This document shows positions 17,250 to 25,381 of a stretch of 33,790 nt of DNA, in pieces. A program made the position numbers and the translations under genes. Origin of the DNA: UBA6168 sp964643005. Its GTDB lineage: Bacteria > Bacteroidota > Bacteroidia > Chitinophagales > Saprospiraceae. The notes beneath the pieces are model-generated. The model made no database searches. It saw only the letters and a list, made by a program, of their open reading frames with translations, and had not been told where the DNA came from. Where the stretch lies: the NCBI GenBank assembly GCA_964643005.1, contig CAZXQI010000033.1, positions 1 to 33,790 on the forward strand, read 5' to 3'. Within the stretch, counting starts at the first letter, position 1; the number at the start of each line of letters is the position of its first letter.

Positions 17250-19883
17250 TTACTCCTGGATGTAAATACGCTTCACTCGCTCGGAGATCGTGGTGAATAT
17301 TTCGTAGGGAATTGTTTCTAAGCAATCTGCCAGCTCCTGCACCGGCAGTTCTTTTCCGAAGATAATGGCTGAATCGCCCTCCTTTGCCTCTGGAATATCC
17401 GTGACATCCACCATAGTCATGTCCATGCAAACGTTGCCCACTATTGGAGCTTTTTTATTTTGAATTAATACGCTGTATCGCCCGCTTCCGGCTCTTCGGA
17501 GCAGGCCGTCGGCGTACCCGATACTCAATGTGGCAATGCGCATAGGGCTGTCGGATTTCCCCAGTCGACCATAACCTACCGTTTCTCCTGGTTCTAAGTT
17601 TTTGATTTGGGAGATAGAAGCCTTCAAGGTATTAACTGTTTGCAAATGTGGCTGTATGATGTTGCCGCTGTCTATTCCATAAAGCCCTATGCCCAATCGC
17701 ACCATGTCCATTTGATATTCCGGAAAGCGAATGATACCGCCCGAATTGAGGATATGCCGGTCGGGCCGATAGCCAAGTCCAACGACTAAGGTGTCGTATA
17801 TTCGGTTAAACCGTCTGACTTGTTCCCTGGTAAATTCATCGTGTAGAGGCGACTCGCTTGCAGCTAAGTGAGAAAAGATGGATTTGACGCTTAGCAGGGA
17901 AGGGCGCTCTTTCATCCAACGGATAACTTCTTCCAAATCTTCCTGCTCAAAGCCGAGGCGATGCATGCCCGTATCAATTTTCAAATGAATGGGAAAAGAC
18001 TGCGGGTAGGGCCATTCTGTAGGCCAGGAGCCGCCTGTGAATTGGCGCTGAAAGAAAGTTGTGAAATCCTTCAACAGTTTCAGGCTATAAATTTCCGGCT
18101 CTAAGCGATACCTGACGAAGGCTTCAAAGGTTGCCTCTTCCGGATTCATAATCATGATGGGCAATTGGATCCCGGCTTTCCGCAGCTCTACGCCTTCGTC
18201 GGCGTAAGCCACGCCTAAATAGTCAAGGTGCTGAAACTCAAGTAGTTTTGCCACTTCTATACTCCCGCTTCCATAGGCGCCGGCTTTCACCATAGCCATG
18301 AGTTTGACGCCAGGCCGTAGGCGCGTCTGATAGACCCGCAGATTGTGGAGCAGGGCGGTCAAATTGATTTCGAGAGTAGTCTTATGAAATTTAATGGTCA
18401 GGCGACTGGCAATGCGCTCGAACTCGAATCGCCTGGCGCCTTTCAGCAGAATAGCCTCATCCCGAAAGACTAAGCGATGAAAGGCTTCCAGAAAAGCAGG
18501 CGTATTTTCAAAAAACAGCGTCTCCAGATCCTGGGGTAAGAATTGTTCCAATATGGCTACCTCCCTCCCGATGCCGATGAGCCGGTCAATTCGCTTTTCC
18601 AACAGTAGCTCCGCCACCCTCCTATAAAGCTGATCCGGCGATTGTCCACTCTGTAGGATGTCTGAAAAAATGAGCGTCCTCTTAGTCGCTTTGCTCTGTT
18701 GTTCTAAAAAATCCAGCGCAATTTTCAGGGAAGTCAGGTCGGAGTTGTAGCTGTCGTTGATGATGATGCAGCCATTCACGCCTTCCCGCAGGTCGAGCCG
18801 CATGGCGACCGGCTCCAATTGCCTCATGCGTTGGACAATGGTTTGGAGCGGGACGCCTGTGAGCGACAAAAAGGCAAAGCAGTGGAGGGCGTTTTCTATA
18901 GACGCTGCATCGGTGAAAGGGATGCTTACCGTAGCTCTGTCGGAAGAAGCTGGGGAATTGTTTTTGTTTAAAGCATTCGATGGTATGGAAAATAAAAATG
19001 GAAGAGAAGGAGTTGCCAATTGAATTTCCGTCCAGGCGCCCATCGTAGAAATATTCAGGATATTCAAATCGGCGGGTTTGCCGCCAGCCGACCAGGTGAA
19101 AAAACGAATAGTCGGGCTTTCTTTTTTTAGCTCGTCCATGGCCTTTTCTACCCGCTCGTCGTCGCGACAGAAAATGAGGGCTTTGCAGGTTTTGAATAGC
19201 AGCAGTTTTTCTCGAAGCTTTGTCCTTAGGTCTGGGAATCCTTCGCTGTGCGCTTCACCGATGTTGGTGAAAATTCCAATGTCGGGAGCTATGATTTGAG
19301 CCAGTTTTTTCATTTCTCCGACCTGAGAAATCCCGGCTTCGATCAGCGCAAGTTGGCGCCCCTTCGAAATTTGAAGAACTGACAGGGGAACTCCTGTTTG
19401 GGAATTATAACTCCTGGGGCTGCGCACAATGGAGTAGTCTTCGTGCAATAATTGGAATAGCCATTCTTTGACTATCGTCTTGCCGTTGCTGCCTGCGATG
19501 ACGGCGACTGGTAAATCATACTGCCGCCGATGCCAGGCAGCCAGCCAATGGAAGGCTGTGTGAGTATTTTTTACAAAAATAAAATTTGCATCGGAATAGG
19601 AAGCGCCTTCCTGCGCATCGTGAAGAGGCGGCTTTTCATCCTTTGTTGCCTGTTCTTCGGGAAGACTAGATATGATGAAGTTGCGCACCCCGCTTTGATA
19701 GAGATCGCCGATGAATTCGTGTCCGTCGTAACGCCGGCCCTTCAGCGCAATAAACATGGAGCTGGCCGGAAAGATAACCTGCCTGCTGTCGAGCAGTATG
19801 TGCTCAACAACAGTTTTGGAGGGAGGATCAGATAGAAAATGCCCTCCGACGACTTCTGCTATTTTCTGAATCGAATAGCGCAT
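17250..19883 (-). CDS. murF-alr: Bifunctional MurF ligase – alanine racemase
   Basis: 877 residues, two enzymes of the D-Ala-D-Ala branch of peptidoglycan synthesis in one cytoplasmic chain. The N-terminal half is UDP-MurNAc-tripeptide:D-Ala-D-Ala ligase: ATP loop GSNGKT (131–136), SYNSQTGVPLSVL (158–170) and NDSYNSD (376–382). The C-terminal half (from about 500) is a PLP-dependent alanine racemase with MVKAGAYGSG carrying Lys533, LKIDTGMHRLGF (634–645) and catalytic Tyr790 in SIGYADGLLRR. Such fusions are common in Bacteroidota. The fused racemase would supply D-Ala to Ddl next to the enzyme using the dipeptide, which is inference. The ATG at 19883 follows a T8/A5 tract with AGGAG about 13 nt upstream. 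199 bp separates it from the giant gene and 129 bp from the upstream MutS-like gene. Confidence 0.93.
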   Translation of the reverse strand: MRYSIQKIAEVVGGHFLSDPPSKTVVEHILLDSRQVIFPASSMFIALKGRRYDGHEFIGDLYQSGVRNFIISSLPEEQATKDEKPPLHDAQEGASYSDANFIFVKNTHTAFHWLAAWHRRQYDLPVAVIAGSNGKTIVKEWLFQLLHEDYSIVRSPRSYNSQTGVPLSVLQISKGRQLALIEAGISQVGEMKKLAQIIAPDIGIFTNIGEAHSEGFPDLRTKLREKLLLFKTCKALIFCRDDERVEKAMDELKKESPTIRFFTWSAGGKPADLNILNISTMGAWTEIQLATPSLPFLFSIPSNALNKNNSPASSDRATVSIPFTDAASIENALHCFAFLSLTGVPLQTIVQRMRQLEPVAMRLDLREGVNGCIIINDSYNSDLTSLKIALDFLEQQSKATKRTLIFSDILQSGQSPDQLYRRVAELLLEKRIDRLIGIGREVAILEQFLPQDLETLFFENTPAFLEAFHRLVFRDEAILLKGARRFEFERIASRLTIKFHKTTLEINLTALLHNLRVYQTRLRPGVKLMAMVKAGAYGSGSIEVAKLLEFQHLDYLGVAYADEGVELRKAGIQLPIMIMNPEEATFEAFVRYRLEPEIYSLKLLKDFTTFFQRQFTGGSWPTEWPYPQSFPIHLKIDTGMHRLGFEQEDLEEVIRWMKERPSLLSVKSIFSHLAASESPLHDEFTREQVRRFNRIYDTLVVGLGYRPDRHILNSGGIIRFPEYQMDMVRLGIGLYGIDSGNIIQPHLQTVNTLKASISQIKNLEPGETVGYGRLGKSDSPMRIATLSIGYADGLLRRAGSGRYSVLIQNKKAPIVGNVCMDMTMVDVTDIPEAKEGDSAIIFGKELPVQELADCLETIPYEIFTTISERVKRIYIQE

Positions 19884-20012
19884 TTTTTTTAAAAACTCTC
19901 CTGAAACCCTGTTGGGTAAGTTTTTTTAAAAAAAGGACTTTTGAAAAATAAGACTGTTTTTAGTTCCAATGTATAAAATACTTCCCAGGCAGAGGCCAAA
20001 GGAACTCGCCCG

Positions 20013-21821
20013 CTACTGTATTTCAATTCCCATTTGCTGCATCAGCAGGGTGGCGTTGAAACTCTTACTGACGCCGTTTTTCAATTTATAGTCAAAAAAC
20101 AATTCCCCGTCTTTTACTTCTACCTCCATGCAGAGATTTTCAATGGCTCCGCCGGAGTCTGCTTCAAGGCGTCCGAGTTCGAGGTCGTGAGTAGCGATGA
20201 GGCCGCCGCCTTTTAAGCGGATTAATTGCTCAATGAGGGCTCTGGCGCCTGTGTGCCGATCTACGGAATTGGTGCCTTTCAATATTTCATCGAGCAGGAA
20301 GAAAACGGGGAGGGTATTTGCTTTCGGCGCCTGCGCCTGCTCTGCGGCCTGGATGATGACTTTGAGGCGTTTCAGCTCGGCATAGAAGGAAGATGTGTTC
20401 TCGTGGAGGTCGTCGCGGGTGCGCATGCTGGTGAAAATTTGCAGAGGAGGGAGCGTCATTTTTTGAGCGCATACAGGAGCGCCTGCCTGCGCCAGCACTA
20501 CGTTCAAACCGACGGTACGAAGGAAGGTGCTCTTTCCCGCCATGTTTGAGCCGGTGATGAGTTTGATGTGCCCCTGGATGGGCATGGCGATGTCGTTTGC
20601 TACTCGTTTGGCCGGATGGATAAGGGGATGGCCCAGTTCAGTTGCCTGTAAAGCAGAACTGGATTTTAGCTCAGGTAATACCCAGGCGGGGTTGTTGAAC
20701 CACAGGTTGGCGAAGCTGCTCAAAGCTTCAAACTCCTGGAGCGCTTCGAACCATTCCGGCAGGCGGCGATGCAGTCTGGCCTTCCATTTTTCCAGGCGAT
20801 ACACCCATAGCAAATCCCAAAGGATGCTGATATTCAGGAAAATGGCAAAGATGTTTTCTCTGACATTCAACTGTTTTATGATATAGTCAAGTCGCTGAAT
20901 ATGGACTGAAGATTTTTGGCCATTGTCGAGGAGGGTGTTTTGTAGCTGGGTCAGCCGGGGAGATTGAAAAGCGCCGCTTTCGATTAGAGCCAGAAGGCGG
21001 GCATAGGCTCTGAGTACTCCTGCCGCATGGGTAGTGCGCAAATGGATTTGATCCACCTGCTCATTCGTTTTTTTTAAAATAAGACCTGCCGGCAGGAGAA
21101 AGAGCAAAGCAAATTGCCAGGGCACAAAGAAATACCATAGCAGTATAGCCAGCACAGTCCAGCAGGGTATGGCCGCCAACGCCAGTGTCCGGATGCGATT
21201 CCCCCGCACGATGTTGTCGTCCTTCAGCCAGCTTTCGAGTAGTTGCAAATGCCGGGGATCGTCCTTGATACCGTGACCAAATGCCTGGAAATGCTGCCGC
21301 CAGTTGAGAAGGGGACGCAGTTCTGAAATGGCCTGTTGACGGGCTTCTATTTCGGAAAACGGCGCCGGCCTGCACAGATAATCGCTTAGGCGCCGGCGAC
21401 CCAATACGGTAGTAGCCCGGCAGCTAAGTTGAAAAAGGGAGTGTTTGCCAAATACATCCAAATCGAGCGTGTAGGGGTGATCGGCATCTTCGAACTCCTC
21501 CCCCAAAGGAAATTGCTCCGTCTGATGGTTCAGCGCAGCAATTTCTCCCGCACAAATTGCAGCTAATCGCTCCAGATGTTCAGCTTCATTCTGCATTCGC
21601 TGATGCCATTGCATCAGGCGGTAAAAGCCTAACAAAAAAAGCGCGACAAAAGAAATGGCTACTAACCAGTGGATTTTGAAAAGGAGAATGAATAAAGCGA
21701 TTCCTACAATAAATATTACTAATCGCAGGATGGAAAACCTGTCGTAGCGTTTGTGAAGGGTCAGAGCTTCAGCAGTGAATTTAGCCTGTCGCTCCCTGTA
21801 TTCATTGGTGAGTTTTTCCAC
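20013..21821 (-). CDS. Membrane-anchored MutS-like ATPase
   Basis: 602 residues; the start is a GTG (21821), since no upstream ATG fits. The C-terminal half is a MutS ATPase: Walker A GSNMAGKST (424–432), FTSMRTRDDLHENTSSFYAELKRL (463–486), Walker B FFLLDEI (507–513), and THD with His545. It lacks the mismatch-reading domain I; only the core/lever-like helices (about 125–370) precede the ATPase. Two strongly hydrophobic paired segments occur, at about 32–68 and 213–250, which predicts membrane anchoring, unlike canonical MutS. Similar MutS-family proteins are widespread in Bacteroidota, with unknown roles. This is unlikely to be the replicative mismatch-repair MutS. A TTTATTTG box (21848–21841, minus strand) upstream is a near match to the −10 consensus. 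Confidence 0.82.
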   Translation of the reverse strand: MEKLTNEYRERQAKFTAEALTLHKRYDRFSILRLVIFIVGIALFILLFKIHWLVAISFVALFLLGFYRLMQWHQRMQNEAEHLERLAAICAGEIAALNHQTEQFPLGEEFEDADHPYTLDLDVFGKHSLFQLSCRATTVLGRRRLSDYLCRPAPFSEIEARQQAISELRPLLNWRQHFQAFGHGIKDDPRHLQLLESWLKDDNIVRGNRIRTLALAAIPCWTVLAILLWYFFVPWQFALLFLLPAGLILKKTNEQVDQIHLRTTHAAGVLRAYARLLALIESGAFQSPRLTQLQNTLLDNGQKSSVHIQRLDYIIKQLNVRENIFAIFLNISILWDLLWVYRLEKWKARLHRRLPEWFEALQEFEALSSFANLWFNNPAWVLPELKSSSALQATELGHPLIHPAKRVANDIAMPIQGHIKLITGSNMAGKSTFLRTVGLNVVLAQAGAPVCAQKMTLPPLQIFTSMRTRDDLHENTSSFYAELKRLKVIIQAAEQAQAPKANTLPVFFLLDEILKGTNSVDRHTGARALIEQLIRLKGGGLIATHDLELGRLEADSGGAIENLCMEVEVKDGELFFDYKLKNGVSKSFNATLLMQQMGIEIQ

Positions 21822-21908
21822 GTTATTTTTAAAAATGAAGCAAATAAACGAAAAAGGAAAGATAAAGAATATTGGCTAAGAGGCAATCGCAAATGCAGGC
21901 GGCGCTCA

Positions 21909-22898
21909 TCATGCCTCGTTTTTTCTCAATCTTTCTTCAATTTCCTTCATCACCGCCCAGGCTACCTGGAGCGCTTCATGTCCCTCCTCCAGGGTGACTA
22001 CCGCAGGACTGCCGTTTGAAATGCTCTGTGCCAGCGCCTTTAATTCTTCCAAAATGGCATTTACAGGTTTGGGTGGCGGCATTTCCATAGTGATGATTTT
22101 GCTACCGCCCGGGATTTTTAGTTCAAAAGCGTTGGAGGGAATATCGCCGCCGTTGAATTCTGACATGCGGAGTATCTGGGCATTTTTTTCCAAAAAATCG
22201 AGGCTGAGGTAGGCGTCTTTTTGAAACAGTCGAACCTTGCGCATTTGCTTCATTGAAATACGGCTGGCGGTAAGGTTGGCGACACAGCCGCTTTCAAATT
22301 CAATGCGGGCGTTGGCGATATCCGGAGAGTTGCTCACTACGGCGACCCCGCTGGCGCTGATGCTTTTCACGGGCGACTTCGCCAAATGCAATATGATGTC
22401 AATGTCGTGAATCATCAAATCCAGGACGACGGGAACGTCGGTACCTCTTGGATTAAAACTGGCTAAGCGATGTGCCTCCACAAACATGGGCTTGAGCGGT
22501 ACCGAACTGACGGCGAGCATTGCCGGATTGAAGCGCTCTACGTGACCGACCTGGGCGACAATTCCGCGTTCTCTGGCCAGGGCAACGAGGGCTTTGGCCT
22601 CGTCGGGAGTTTCAGTCACCGGCTTTTCGATAAAAACGTGTTTGCCCTTTTCAATGGCTTTTTTCGCCAATTCAAAATGCGTGGTGGTAGGCGTTACGAT
22701 GTCCACGACGTCCACGTCGTCGAGCAGCTCATCGAAACTGTTGTAGGCTCGCAATCCATGTGCTTCCGATACCTGTCGGACGGTTTCGGGATTGATATCA
22801 AAAAAGCCGGACAGGCGGTAAAACTCCTCTAATTGAAGAAGGCAGTTCAGATGAATTTTGCCGAGATGACCTGCGCCAAGTACGCCTATTTTTAGCAT
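21909..22898 (-). CDS. Gfo/Idh/MocA family NAD(P)-dependent oxidoreductase
   Basis: 329 residues. A Rossmann dinucleotide loop, VLGAGHLGKIH (6–16), is followed by the family EKP motif (91–93) and the C-terminal substrate domain with GHVERFNPA (118–126) and VLDLMIHDIDIIL (158–170), the latter carrying the Asp and His expected in the active site. The combination GHVERFNP plus RGTDVPVVLDLMIHDID resembles the branch that includes GnnA, the UDP-GlcNAc 3-dehydrogenase of 2,3-diamino lipid A synthesis. I make that link from memory and with low confidence; sugar-nucleotide oxidation is the reasonable general expectation. A TACTTTTG box lies 35–43 nt upstream, divergent from the recN promoter candidate. 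Confidence 0.8.
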   Translation of the reverse strand: MLKIGVLGAGHLGKIHLNCLLQLEEFYRLSGFFDINPETVRQVSEAHGLRAYNSFDELLDDVDVVDIVTPTTTHFELAKKAIEKGKHVFIEKPVTETPDEAKALVALARERGIVAQVGHVERFNPAMLAVSSVPLKPMFVEAHRLASFNPRGTDVPVVLDLMIHDIDIILHLAKSPVKSISASGVAVVSNSPDIANARIEFESGCVANLTASRISMKQMRKVRLFQKDAYLSLDFLEKNAQILRMSEFNGGDIPSNAFELKIPGGSKIITMEMPPPKPVNAILEELKALAQSISNGSPAVVTLEEGHEALQVAWAVMKEIEERLRKNEA

Positions 22899-22933
22899 AA
22901 GTATTCGTAATTACGGGTCTGGGATTGGTTCCG

Positions 22934-22941
22934 CAAAAGTA
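22934..22941 (-). promoter_or_regulatory. Candidate −10-type box for the oxidoreductase gene
   Basis: Minus-strand TACTTTTG matches TAnnTTTG, placing a start roughly 25–30 nt before the ATG at 22898. No TTTG-like upstream box at the right distance, so moderate support only. Confidence 0.35.
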
Positions 22942-22995
22942 GAGTTTGAATTGGATCCGGGTATCCGCCGGAATTATGGATTTCAAAACAAACTT

Positions 22996-23003
22996 TACCT
23001 TTG
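22996..23003 (+). promoter_or_regulatory. Candidate −10-type box for recN
   Basis: TACCTTTG matches TAnnTTTG, 90 nt before the recN ATG. The upstream box is weak (TTATG region near 22974). A TTTTTTAAAAAA tract (23016–23027) lies in the predicted leader. Confidence 0.35.
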
Positions 23004-23093
23004 CCAACTTATTTATTTTTTAAAAAACTCCTTTTTCCCCATTGTTTTTTGAAGAAACAATCAATAAACTGCGGTGGATAAGGATCTGCGAGA

Positions 23094-24755
23094 ATGATTA
23101 AGCGTCTAAACATTCGCAATTATGCCATCATTGAAGAACTGGAAATACAATTTCCCGATGGCCTTACCATTATCACCGGTGAAACAGGGGCGGGCAAATC
23201 TATTTTGCTGGGCGCCCTTGGCCTCATCATGGGCGACAGAGCAGATTTGAAGGCGCTGTATAAGGATTCGGAAAAATGCGTTATCGAAGGCATTTTCGAT
23301 TTAGAGGGGTATGAATTGAAGGGTTTTTTTGAAGAAAATAACCTCGACTATTTTAATGAATGCGTCATAAGGCGGGAATTGTCGCCTAATGGAAAGTCCA
23401 GAGCTTTTGTCAATGATACTCCAGTCACCTTAGACGTTTTGCGAAAACTCACCGGCTCGCTCGTGGATCTGCACGAACAATTCGACACGCTCGACATCCA
23501 CAATGTTTCTTTCCAACTTCGGATGATAGATGCGCTGGCGGACAACAAAGCCCTCCTTGATGAATACCAGGCGCATTTTAGACGGCTCACTCAGGCCAGG
23601 CGCAAAATAGAGAAACTTAAATTGCAGGCAGAGCGCTCTGGGCAGGAAATTGATTTTCTTAATTTCCAGCTTGCGGAATTCGATAAAGCCGAATTAATTG
23701 CCGACGAGCAGGAGCGCCTTGAAGAAGAATTACAACGCCTCACTCATGCGGAAGAAACCAGGCGAACCCTTTCCGCTGCTTTTCATCACCTCAGCGAAAG
23801 CGACACGCCTTTGACGGGGCAATTGGTGGAGGTGGCGCGACAGATTTCCGGGGTGAAAAAATTTCATCCGAAAATACCTGCTTTGGTTCAGCGCCTGGAA
23901 AGCCTGGCGATTGAGTTGGAGGATATCTCCGGTGAGTTTGAGAAAATAACGGAAAGCACCGCATCCAATCCCGAGCGCAGTCTCGAAATTCAGGAGCGAC
24001 TCGACATCATCTACCGTTTGGAAAACAAACACAGGGTTGGCTCGGTGGCTGAGTTGCTGACCATTCAGGAGGATTTTCAAAATCAGCTCTATGCGATAGG
24101 AGACCTTTCTTCCGAAATAGAGGCATTAGAAAAAAGTATAGCCGAACAGGAGAAGAGTCTGCGAAGCCTTGCCGCTCAATTATCTGAACGCAGGCGAAAG
24201 GCGGCTCCTGTTTTTTCAAAAAAAGTCCTGGAGTTATTGGCTCAGCTCTCCATGGTGCATACCCGCTTCGAGGTGGATTTCAAAACTAATCCCGATCTAC
24301 TTTCGACCGGAACCGATGAAATCAATTTTCTTATTGCCGCCAATCCGGGCAGTAAGATGCAACTCATCAAAGACGTAGCCAGCGGCGGCGAACTAAGTCG
24401 TCTGACGCTCGTTACCAAGTCGCTCGTAGCGAGCGCCATCCCACTGCCGACTTTGATTTTTGATGAAATTGACCAGGGCGTCTCCGGCGATGTTTCTCTG
24501 AAAATGGGCAATATCCTTCGGCAACTTTCCAACCACCACCAGGTGATCGTCATCACTCACTCACCACAGGTGGCGTCAAAGGCGGATGCACATTATTTTG
24601 TTTACAAGAAAATCAGCAATGACTCAACCGCTACCCGCGTGAAGTTGCTGGACGAGGAAGAGCGGGTGCGGTCTATTGCCGTCATGCTCAGTTCCAATCC
24701 GCCGACTGAGGCGGCGCTGGCTAATGCGAAGGAATTGATGGGAATGGCTTTTTGA
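23094..24755 (+). CDS. recN: DNA repair ATPase RecN
   Basis: 553 residues, the normal length for this SMC-like protein of double-strand-break repair. The ATPase head is split around coiled coil: Walker A GETGAGKS (29–36) and SLVDLHEQFD (122–131) at the N-terminus, helical arms around 155–230 and 320–375, then the signature ASGGELSRL (429–437), Walker B LIFDEID (454–460), D-loop GVSG (462–465) and the ITHSPQVA switch region (487–494). AAGGA about 9 nt before the ATG may act as a Shine–Dalgarno sequence. It converges on mpg with two bases between the stop codons, leaving no room for a terminator. Placement beside another DNA repair gene (mpg) is suggestive only. Confidence 0.95.
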   Translation: MIKRLNIRNYAIIEELEIQFPDGLTIITGETGAGKSILLGALGLIMGDRADLKALYKDSEKCVIEGIFDLEGYELKGFFEENNLDYFNECVIRRELSPNGKSRAFVNDTPVTLDVLRKLTGSLVDLHEQFDTLDIHNVSFQLRMIDALADNKALLDEYQAHFRRLTQARRKIEKLKLQAERSGQEIDFLNFQLAEFDKAELIADEQERLEEELQRLTHAEETRRTLSAAFHHLSESDTPLTGQLVEVARQISGVKKFHPKIPALVQRLESLAIELEDISGEFEKITESTASNPERSLEIQERLDIIYRLENKHRVGSVAELLTIQEDFQNQLYAIGDLSSEIEALEKSIAEQEKSLRSLAAQLSERRRKAAPVFSKKVLELLAQLSMVHTRFEVDFKTNPDLLSTGTDEINFLIAANPGSKMQLIKDVASGGELSRLTLVTKSLVASAIPLPTLIFDEIDQGVSGDVSLKMGNILRQLSNHHQVIVITHSPQVASKADAHYFVYKKISNDSTATRVKLLDEEERVRSIAVMLSSNPPTEAALANAKELMGMAF

Positions 24756-24757
24756 TG

Positions 24758-25378
24758 TTACTTTGCCGGGCTGGTCCATTTCGACCCTTTAATACGGAAG
24801 CGCCAGTCCCACAGGGCACATTCGCCTGAATATTCCACGCCTACTCTGGGGCTTGAAATGATGTTTTCTGGTGCGACAATTTCTCCCCTGTCTTCTATCC
24901 AAATCGGCGACTGTCCATTGACGAGACTGACTCCGCTGTATTCTGCCCGGATGCCCAAAGCCTGCGTAAGCGTGCCGGGGCCTGCGGTGAGCCGTGGCTC
25001 TGGTTTTTTCATGTGCCGTCTTTCCAGCATTATTTCCAAGTTGTCGGTAGGTTCAATTGCTCTGACAAGAATGGCATGAGGCATATCCATCCTGCCGCTA
25101 ACTACATTGAATAGATGGTGGATGCCGTAACAAAGATAGATGTAGGCGTGACCGCCCTCGGCGAAAATGATTTCAGTGCGCTTGGTACGGCGGTTCATCC
25201 AGGCGTGGCAGGCTTTGTCGTCGGGACCTCTGTAAGCCTCTGTTTCGACGATTTTGCCTGCGGTGATTTCGTTGCCAAAATTGGTGACTAAATATTTTCC
25301 CAAAAGGTCTTTAGAAACCTGGACGACATCTTCCCGGGTGTAAAACGAAACCGGGAGTCTATGTGATTTAATAGTCAT
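24758..25378 (-). CDS. mpg: 3-methyladenine DNA glycosylase (AAG/MPG family)
   Basis: 206 residues, full length for the bacterial AAG family, which removes alkylated and deaminated purines (3-methyladenine, hypoxanthine). Key positions line up with human AAG at a constant offset of 78: catalytic Glu47 (E125) in VETEAY, Tyr49 (Y127), His58 (H136), Tyr81 (Y159) and Tyr84 (Y162). LTAGPGTLTQALGI (130–143) is also characteristic. It starts three bases after the guaB stop codon, so translation is probably coupled to guaB. No promoter of its own is apparent. Confidence 0.93.
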   Translation of the reverse strand: MTIKSHRLPVSFYTREDVVQVSKDLLGKYLVTNFGNEITAGKIVETEAYRGPDDKACHAWMNRRTKRTEIIFAEGGHAYIYLCYGIHHLFNVVSGRMDMPHAILVRAIEPTDNLEIMLERRHMKKPEPRLTAGPGTLTQALGIRAEYSGVSLVNGQSPIWIEDRGEIVAPENIISSPRVGVEYSGECALWDWRFRIKGSKWTSPAK

Positions 25379-25381
25379 TTT

